The notes under the pieces: generated by a model
What the model saw: the letters and a program-made list of their open reading frames with translations, nothing else
Told to the model about the DNA's origin: nothing
Database searches by the model: none
In this document: positions 22,439-64,000 of the stretch, in pieces
How the letters are laid out: each line of letters begins with the position of its first letter
Position numbering within the stretch: position 1 is the first letter of the stretch
Translations under genes and position numbers: made by a program
DNA from: Symbiodinium natans
Taxonomy: Eukaryota; Sar; Dinophyceae; Suessiales; Symbiodiniaceae
Reading direction: 5' to 3'
DNA: 64,000 bases
NCBI GenBank assembly: GCA_905221605.1
Contig: CAJNDS010001613.1
Location: forward strand, 127,501-191,500

Positions 22439-22584
22439 GGAGCCCTAAACCCTAAACCCTAAACCCTAAACCCTAAACCCTAAACCCTAAACAGAACCCT
22501 TGGTGTGACTAGCCTAAACCCTAAACCCTCAACCCTTTTGCATCAGGCCGGAAATCCCTGAAGCCCGAACCCCAAACCCTACCT

Positions 22585-22785
22585 TTTATGTGTATCAATT
22601 TTTTTAATGATAATATTTTCAGCGCGCAAAAGTTCGTTACTAATAGGATGTTTTCAGCGCGCAATTTGTATAATTAATCTCCATACTACTTCAATTTTTT
22701 ATATTTACCATGTGATGAACGAACAATATTTTACGAGTTGGCATAATTTAAGCCTAACCTGTGATGAACGAACAATATTAGTACC
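22585..22785. other. AT-rich island with two direct repeats
   Basis: About 200 bp, far more AT-rich than its surroundings, with TTTTCAGCGCGCAA twice (near 22,615 and 22,650) and TGTGATGAACGAACAATATT twice (near 22,711 and 22,761). No telomere repeat and no coding evidence. Confidence 0.6.
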
Positions 22786-22787
22786 CT

Positions 22788-23023
22788 ACCCCCCACCCCC
22801 CCCCACCCCCCACCCCCCCCCACCCCCCCCACCCCCCCCACCCCCCCCCCCCCCCACCCCCCCACCCCCCCCCCACCCCCCCCACCCCCCCCCCCCCCCC
22901 CCCCCCCACCACCCCCCCCCCCACCCCCCCCCCCCCCCCACCCACCCCCCCCCCCCCCCCCCCCCCCAACCCCCCCCCCACCCCCAACCCCCCCGCACAC
23001 CCCCCCCCCACACGCCCCCCCCC

Positions 23024-23055
<32 letters not shown>

Positions 23056-23078
23056 ACACCCCCCACCGCCCCCCACCC
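22788..23078. repeat. ~290-bp poly-C tract with scattered A
   Basis: About 90% C, with A interrupting runs of 5-17 C. Open frames of P, G or H here are artefacts. Confidence 0.95.
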
Positions 23079-23557
23079 CACCAGGACAGCCTCTGAACCT
23101 GAGCCTGATAGCCTAGAGACTACAAGGAGGTACAAGGAGGGCCCCCCGAGTCATAAGTAGAGCGAAAAAGGGCTACAGTAGTAGAGTAAGGGGGCCCGTC
23201 CTGGTAGAGAGTGCTAATTCAACGGTGGGCATCTTGAGGTTTACGAAAATAGGGGGACCCCACTATAGATCCCCAACTAGTAGGATCTCCTTAGAATAAG
23301 TTTCGGAACCTTCATATGGGCCACACGTCTCGGGCGCACCACGCAGAAGGATTGCACATGAGACTCGGGAAGGTTGCTACAGCAAGTCAACGACTAGAAC
23401 TCGACCCGAGACTAACCTAGGAATAAAATGGGCACCGTTTTTGGTTTACAGGGGCTGATAAGGGAGCCTAAACCACCCCGCCCCCCCCCCCCCAAAAAAA
23501 ATAAATAAATAAATAAATAAATAAAACTAAAAATTAGAAATTAAATAAAATAACTGC

Positions 23558-23735
23558 CTACTCTGGGTGACGCTCCTCAAAAGACTGGCTGCAAGAGGTT
23601 CTCAGCCATTCTGCAGGCTTCTGTGTAGGAGCCCTTTGTTCTTTTTGCATCTGGGCTCTGCGCGATATCTGCCGCAACCAAAGACTCAACTCACTTCGCT
23701 CCATCTCATGATATTCACAAGACAGTGATAGCCAC
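23558..23735 (-). CDS. Terminal exon candidate with stop, gene B
   Basis: Minus frame with MERSELSLWLRQISRRAQMQ then KEQRAPTQKPAEWLRTSCSQ and SFEERHPE followed by TAG. A charged, probably helical C-terminus. The sequence beyond is AT-rich, consistent with leaving the coding region. Confidence 0.45.
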
Positions 23736-23885
23736 AAACAGGAGCCCTAAACCCTCTAACCCTAAACCCTAAACCCAAAACCCTAAACCCTAACCCTTAA
23801 CCCTAAACCCTAAACCCTCAACCCTCAACCCTAAACCCTACGTTTAAGAAGTTCATTGGTTAACGTGCCGCTCGTCCGAGCCTAC

Positions 23886-23927
23886 CATGCCCTGCAGGAA
23901 GTGGCCAAATGCCGACACCATGGTTTC
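23886..23927 (-). CDS. Short exon candidate, gene B
   Basis: Fourteen codons, ETMVSAFGHFLQGM, between CTGCTCAG and the donor ATG/GTAGGC. Telomere blocks flank it on both sides. Confidence 0.45.
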
Positions 23928-24257
23928 CTGAGCAGGGTTTAGGGTTTAGGGTTTGGGGTTTAGGGTTTCGGTTTTAGGGTTTAGGACCTCCCGGTGCTGC
24001 TACACATCACCGGGGAACTGTCCCCTAGTTGATGGGTAATCTGGGGTGTAATTAGGGTTTAGGGTTTGGGCCCACAAAAAGCCCTTTCAAGTATGGTAGG
24101 ATTCTCTATACCCCAAAAGTTCTCAGCTGACCCTTCCTAGGTCATGCTCTTCTACTGCTGAAAGAAATCAGACTTCAGCTCCAGAGACACCTGGATACCC
24201 TAAACCCTAAACCCTAAACCCTAAACACTAAACCCTAAACCCTAAACCCTAATCTTC

Positions 24258-24355
24258 AAAGCCTGAAAGGCCGAAAGGAGCCGAGCTGCGCCGTTGCGGA
24301 ACAAGGGTGGCATCGCGGCCCGAGGGTTGCCACCAGGAGTTCCTCCCCGGCATAG
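24258..24355 (-). CDS. Exon candidate, gene B, frame uncertain
   Basis: All three minus frames stay open; the most protein-like contains AAMPPLFRNGAARLLSAFQA. It is sandwiched between CCCTAAA and TTTAGGG blocks like most other exons here. Confidence 0.25.
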
Positions 24356-24369
24356 GGTTCAGGCTTTAG

Positions 24370-24552
24370 GGTTTAGGGTTAGTAGGGTTAGTAGGGTTAA
24401 TAGGGTGAATAGGGTTAATAGGGTCAATAGGGTTAATAGGGTTAATAGGGTTAATAGGGTTAATAGGGTTAATAGGGTTAATAGGGTTAATAGGGTTGAT
24501 AGGGTTAATAGGGTTAATAGGGTTAATAGGGTTAATAGGGTTAATAGGGTGT
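24370..24552. repeat. 9-bp minisatellite derived from telomere repeat
   Basis: About 20 units of AGGGTTAAT (with AGGGTTAGT, AGGGTCAAT and AGGGTTGAT variants), bordered by ordinary TTTAGGG. The period is divisible by three, so it stays open in several frames; that is not evidence of coding. Confidence 0.9.
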
Positions 24553-24696
24553 AGGGCTTAGGATTTAGGGTTTCGGCTCTAAACCCTTTTGCAACCAAGA
24601 CTGCTTTTACCCCTAAACCCATCAACTAACATCCCTGCAAGGCTTGTACCCCTAAACAATAAACCCTAAACCCTAAACCCTAAACCCATCAACTAA

Positions 24697-24764
24697 GTGC
24701 ATGCCGGTGCCGCCTGGCTCCGTGCTACGCTCGCCACACTCGACGTAGCCCGTCGTGTTGCACT
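24697..24764 (-). CDS. Exon candidate, gene B
   Basis: Minus frame ECNTTGYVECGERSTEPGGT then GMHLV, between a G-type telomere block upstream (sense CCCTAAA) and a C-type block downstream. It lies next to a telomere block flanked by a 16-bp direct repeat. Confidence 0.4.
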
Positions 24765-24892
24765 CCCTAGGTTAGGGTTTAGGGTTTAGGGTTTAGGGTT
24801 TAGGGTTTAGGGTTTAGGGTTTAGGGTTTAGGGTTCAGGGTTTAGGGTTTAGGGTTTAGGGTTTAGGGTTTTTGAGGTGTTTAGGGTTTAGG

Positions 24893-25035
24893 GCTTTTAG
24901 GGTAACTTGTACTATAGGGGATTGAAGAATTAGAATAGGGTTCTTAAGCGTTATTATGGTAGAATTATAACGGGACCCTAAGGGAATGCGATGAGTACTT
25001 TTTCCGACCCCTAGATTACAAAAGGAAACTTAACC
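24893..25035. repeat. Dispersed element, TATAGGGGNNTGAANAATTAG family
   Basis: Shares ATTAGAATAGGGTT and GGGACCCTAAGGGAATNCNATGAGTA with 6,350-6,475; a partial copy is at 20,725-20,800. Related short elements with TACGAAATTAGGGG are at 7,235-7,345, 14,738-14,820, 22,178-22,245 and 23,235-23,300. Confidence 0.55.
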
Positions 25036-25137
25036 ATCACAGCGCTACCCTAAACCCTAAACCCTAAACCCTAAACCCTAAATCCTGCCAGGCGTGGCAA
25101 TGTCCGATTTGCCTGACCGGGGGACTCCATATACCTC

Positions 25138-25247
25138 CTGGTAGCCCAGCAACCATATTGTAATAAGGGCACCCTTTTTGGGTTGGACACCTTATAAGGA
25201 AATCTTGAGCCAAAAAAAAGTGAAAAGGGTACCACTGGGCTACCAAG
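25138..25247. mobile_element. MITE-like hairpin, CTTGGTAGCCCAGTGGTACCC family
   Basis: CTGGTAGCCCAGCAACC to GGGTACCACTGGGCTACCAAG. Other copies: 27,710-27,818, 57,078-57,222, 58,087-58,200. Confidence 0.75.
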
Positions 25248-25614
25248 ACCTAATATTCTGGGGGTTTAAGTTATGTAATGCCTTATGATGAGGGGGTTCT
25301 AACCGACCATTCTGTGGTGTTTGGGAGTCGCCGGAAAAGACTGAAGCTGGGAACCCCGAACCCAAGTCTTACGAACTCTGTCATTAGAGCCCAAAACCTT
25401 AAGAACCTTAAACCCTAAACCCTAAACCCTAAACCCTAAACCCTAAACCCTAAACCCGAAACCCTGCGGGGCCTGCGGGGCCCAGTCCGCAAGTCGCCCC
25501 TGGCCCCTGTGCATACAAGGCCTGCCCCTGAACTTGCCCTAGCCCTAAACCCTAAACCCCAAACCCTAAACCCGAAACCCTAAACCCCAAACCCTAAACC
25601 CCAAAAACCGAAAT

Positions 25615-25745
25615 TCAGGAGTGGCCCATTATAAGGCCCCCGAGAGGTGGTGTCTCCCAGCCCAGCGTCGGGCAGCGAAAGTCGCCCGACTCGGTCGCCT
25701 CTGCCTCGACGTCCTGCAGGAGCATCAGGGGCTCGATTATGGTCA
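25615..25745 (-). CDS. Exon candidate, gene B
   Basis: Minus frame IEPLMLLQDVEAEATESGDF then RCPTLGWETPPLGGLIMG. A plus-strand frame is also open here, so the strand rests on agreement with neighbours. Confidence 0.35.
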
Positions 25746-25833
25746 GGGTTTTGGGTTTTGGTCTTCGGGTCTGGAGTTTGGGGTGTGGGGTTTAGGATTT
25801 GTAGGGTTTAGGGTCCGAACGAGCAGCCGTCAC

Positions 25834-25957
25834 ATCGGACGAAGAACTGAGACGGGCTTCAATGCATCGAAGTCCCTCAAAAAAAGAGCCGACGCCCGTC
25901 TACGAACCTTGGAGCATTGGTGACAGAAGCCAGGCGCCATGGGACATAGACGCTTCG
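25834..25957 (-). CDS. Exon candidate, gene B
   Basis: Minus frame LAKRLCPMAPGFCHQCSKVR then RRASALFLRDFDALKPVSVL, ending before GTGACGG. The two CxxC-spaced cysteines could bind a metal, but no family is recognised. Confidence 0.45.
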
Positions 25958-26284
25958 CCAGCTTTGACCCCCTAAACCCTAAGCCGTAAAGTTAGGGCAT
26001 CGCAGCTCATGGCCTAGCCTCGATGTGGCAGCGGACTGTGTTGCGAGATCGGTGTGCGGTTTACTTCCTGATGCAACTCTCCCGGAGGTCTCAATTTAAG
26101 TATGCAAGTTGGTCACTGAACCTTGTAGCAGCTGCAGGCCAAACGCCAAAGCGTGACACAGTGGCATTCGCTCTTGCGGGAAACACTAAACCCTAAACCC
26201 TAAACCCTAAACCCTAAACCCTAAACCCTAAACCCTAAACCCTAAACCCTAAACCCTGCAACATCATGGACGGACACGGTTCAC

Positions 26285-26430
26285 CTTGAAGACTAACATG
26301 GGTATGTACCAAACTAGCGTGTAGGAACTCCCAAGAGAGGTACCCCACCTCTTGTATCGGGAAATAGCTACGATTTAAGAAGCCCTGATATCCATGCCTG
26401 GCCTGATACGTGACCATTTCACCTCTCTTC
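26285..26430 (-). CDS. Exon candidate, downstream gene B
   Basis: Open minus frame with RLKRGEMVTYQARHGYQGFL then NRSYFPIQEVGYLSWEFLHA, and donor TTCAAG/GTGAACC. Its 5' border (near GCAACCAG) is approximate. Not recognised. Confidence 0.4.
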
Positions 26431-26582
26431 AGCCTCTGGTTGCTGCTTTGATCGTAGTGAAACAAGGCTGTCAGGGCAGCCGAAAAAAACTACACCGTCG
26501 GAGCATCAGTGGCCGGCTATCTTCGTCTCGCCTTGACCTCCTGAGGAGTGATTCCTTCCCGTGAGCCGGCCCCAATTGGGGC

Positions 26583-26600
26583 TTCTCTCTCTCTCTCTGG

Positions 26601-26634
<34 letters not shown>

Positions 26635-26660
26635 ACTTCTCTCTCTCTCTCTCTCGCGAT
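26583..26660. repeat. (CT)n microsatellite
   Basis: Broken CT run followed by CCCCTCCCCCTCCTTTCAG at 26,717-26,737, which would make a strong plus-strand 3' splice site; the plus frame after it (VCGFHASSNNAASVYSCSIS) is open for 50 codons to a TAG. Confidence 0.8.
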
Positions 26661-26961
26661 CTCTTTGTCTTTTAAGGAGCTTGGTCGAGCAGTCCCCTTC
26701 TCTCCATCTCTCTCCTAGCCCCTCCCCCTCCTTTCAGGTATGTGGGTTCCACGCATCTTCAAATAACGCGGCATCCGTCTACTCTTGCAGCATCAGTCAG
26801 GGGTTTCTAAGGCTGCCAGGCCTGCGGGCGGCTGAAACATGTGCCCGAGCTCTGTACATTTGGTGCCCAGCCGAGTTGGACCATTTCTAGCATTTCTAGC
26901 CGGCAACTCTTGCAACACGGAGCCGAATACTCGGTACCCCGAAAAGTGCCCAGAATTGATG

Positions 26962-62352
<35,391 letters not shown>

Positions 62353-62413
62353 GGCAATTCAAGCGTCGAACCGCAACCGCAAAGGAGCATGCCCCAACAC
62401 CCCCAAAACTTTT

Positions 62414-62510
62414 CTGGCCCTTCGTAGGGAATGAGGGAATGTGGGACCCTAGAAATACCCTTTAAGGGATTCTATAGGGTACCTCATTCCCTCATTCCCA
62501 CGAAGAACCA
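62414..62510. mobile_element. MITE-like hairpin, CTGGTTCTTAGTAGGGAATG family
   Basis: CTGGCCCTTCGTAGGGAATG to CATTCCCACGAAGAACCA, just upstream of the putative gene A start codon. Confidence 0.75.
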
Positions 62511-62764
62511 TCAGGCCATCCTGGTCTCCGGTCACCCTAAGCCCTAAACCCTAAACCCTAAACCCTAAACCCTAAACCCTAAACCCTAAACCCGAAGCCC
62601 GAAGCCCGAAGCCCGAAACCCGACCCGAAACCCCAAGCCCCAAGCCCCAAGCCCTAAGCCCTAAACCCTAAACCCCTAAACCCCTAAACCCCTAAACCCC
62701 TAAACCCCTAAACCCCTAAACCCCTAAACCCCTAAACCCCTAAACCCCTAAGTACGTAGGACCT

Positions 62765-64000
62765 TTAGGGTCTATTTGGCACGCCTCTTTTGCCGCCGGG
62801 GAAATCCCTAGATTTGATTTTCAAGGATTTCATGAAATTTAAAATGCCCAAAAAATCCTTGAAATCCTTAAAAAAATCAAATCCCGGGATTTAATATTTT
62901 AAGGATTTCAAGGATTTTTTGGGCATTTTAAATTTTATGAAATCCTTGAAAAATCAAATCCCGGGATTTAATTTTTCAAGGATTTCAAGGATTTCATAAA
63001 ATTTAAATACCGGAACTCCTGTAAAGCAAACCGCCCCCCTCCCCACTCAGAGTACGGGGAAGACCACGCGGATTTTAAAATTTATGAAATCCTTGAAATC
63101 CTTGAAAAATTAAATCCCGGGATTTGATTTTTCAAGGATTTCATGAAATTTAAAATGCCCAAAAAATCCTTGAAATCCTTAAAAAAATCAAATCCCGGGA
63201 TTTAATATTTTAAGGATTTCAAGGCTTTTTTGGGCATTTTAAATTTTATGAAATCCTTGAAAAATTAAGTCCCGGGATTTGATTTTTCAAGGATTTCAAG
63301 GATTTCATAAATTTTAAAATCCACGTGGTCTTCCCGTACTCTGAGTGGGGAGGGGGGGGTTTGCTTTTGCAGGAGTTCCGGTATTTAAATTTTATGAAAT
63401 CCTTGAAATCCTTGAAAAATTAAATCCCGGGATTAAAATTTTTCAAGGATTTCATGAAATTTAAAATGCCCAAAAAATCCTTGAAATCCTTAAAAAAATC
63501 AAATCCCGGGATTTAATATTTTAAGGATTTCAAGGATTTTTTGGGCATTTTAAATTTTATGAAATCCTTGAAAAATTAAATCCCGGGATTTGATTTTTCA
63601 AGGATTTCAAGGATTTCATAAATTTCAAAAACCCGCGTGGTCTTCCCGTACTCTGAGTGGGGAGGGGGGCGTTTGCTTTTGCAGGAGTTCCGGTATTTAA
63701 ATTTTATGAAATCCTTGAAATCCTTGAAAAATTAAATCCCGGGATTTGATTTTTCAAGGATTTCATGAAATTTAAAATGCCCAAAAAATCCTTGAAATCC
63801 TTAAAAAATCAAATCCCGGGATTTAATATTTTAAGGATTTCAAGGGTTTTTTTGGCATTTTAAATTTTATGAAATCCTTGAAAAATCAAATCCCGGGATT
63901 TAATTTTTCAAGGATTTCAAGGATTTCATAAATTTTAAAATCCGCGTGGTCTTCCCGTACTCTGAGTGGGGAGGGGGGGGGTTTGCTTTTGCAGGAGTTC
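62765..64000. repeat. Palindromic satellite, AAGGATTTCA / CCCGGGATTTAA
   Basis: AAATCCTTGAAATCCTTGAA and its complement alternate around CCCGGG centres. An added segment (ACTCTGAGTGGGGAGG ... GCAGGAGTTCCGGTATTT) recurs at about 63,340, 63,650 and 63,960 (about 315-bp period) and once inverted at 63,013-63,075. The array continues past the window end. Confidence 0.9.

Noticed and set aside
22607-23135. Proline-rich and glycine-rich open frames of 93-169 codons
   Set aside because: Products of the poly-C tract; several frames on both strands are open.
24294-24554. VNRVNR-repeat protein
   Set aside because: Direct translation of the 9-bp telomere-derived minisatellite.

Overview
The window looks like nuclear DNA of a dinoflagellate; this is an inference and the species is not identified. 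The reasons are: plant-type telomere repeat (TTTAGGG/CCCTAAA) scattered everywhere instead of at one end; short exons separated by short introns, several of which only make sense with GC-AG or GA-AG borders; a TIR-like membrane-protein family of a kind I associate with Symbiodinium-like genomes; a decayed Ty1/copia integrase; and very abundant short hairpin (MITE-like) repeats. Bacterial-style features, rRNA, tRNA and CRISPR were looked for by eye and not seen.

Layout. (1) 1-29.6 kb: a mosaic of interstitial telomere-repeat blocks, 80-210 bp hairpin elements in at least 12 families, and 40-400 bp coding-looking pieces, most of which read on the minus strand. (2) 30.1-33.4 kb: AT-rich palindromes, a GGCCAAATTTTGCC inverted-repeat cluster and an 88-bp tandem array. 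(3) 33.4-41.8 kb: a large imperfect palindrome centred near 36,392 whose right arm carries ~195-bp satellites inside ~2.24-kb units, ending in AT palindromes and a 100-base gap (41,801-41,900). (4) 41.9-48.6 kb: more complex sequence with a copia integrase remnant, a ~1-kb GACAGAGA microsatellite, a few open segments and a degenerate telomere-like field. (5) 48.6-54.0 kb: a second copy of 36.4-41.8 kb, followed by AT palindromes to 55.85 kb. (6) 56.1-62.76 kb: the telomere/hairpin/exon mosaic again. (7) 62.77-64.0 kb: a different palindromic satellite.

Genes. The best-supported gene is on the minus strand. It starts with an ATG at 62,352 and can be followed through at least 18 exons to about 56.77 kb; many neighbouring exons join in frame. 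It encodes TIR-like motifs (VFISHCWRDSR, then FFDKLC..., then LVLWSPEYFTRL) and hydrophobic segments. Six more minus-strand exons at 29.8-26.96 kb encode membrane helices and a conserved-looking segment, and fit as the C-terminal part of the same protein, ending in TAG at 26,962. If that linkage is right, the whole satellite region of about 27 kb sits in one intron. A second minus-strand gene appears to end at 23,558, and a dense set of minus-strand exons at 5-22 kb belongs to one or more further genes I cannot name. A few exon candidates read on the plus strand.

Main observation: introns here seem to be built from hairpin elements whose terminal repeats carry the splice sites, and from inserted telomere repeats. 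Several telomere blocks lie between short direct repeats of exon sequence, as expected if they were inserted into once-continuous coding DNA. All exon calls come from reading by eye without alignment or RNA data, so borders are approximate unless stated.
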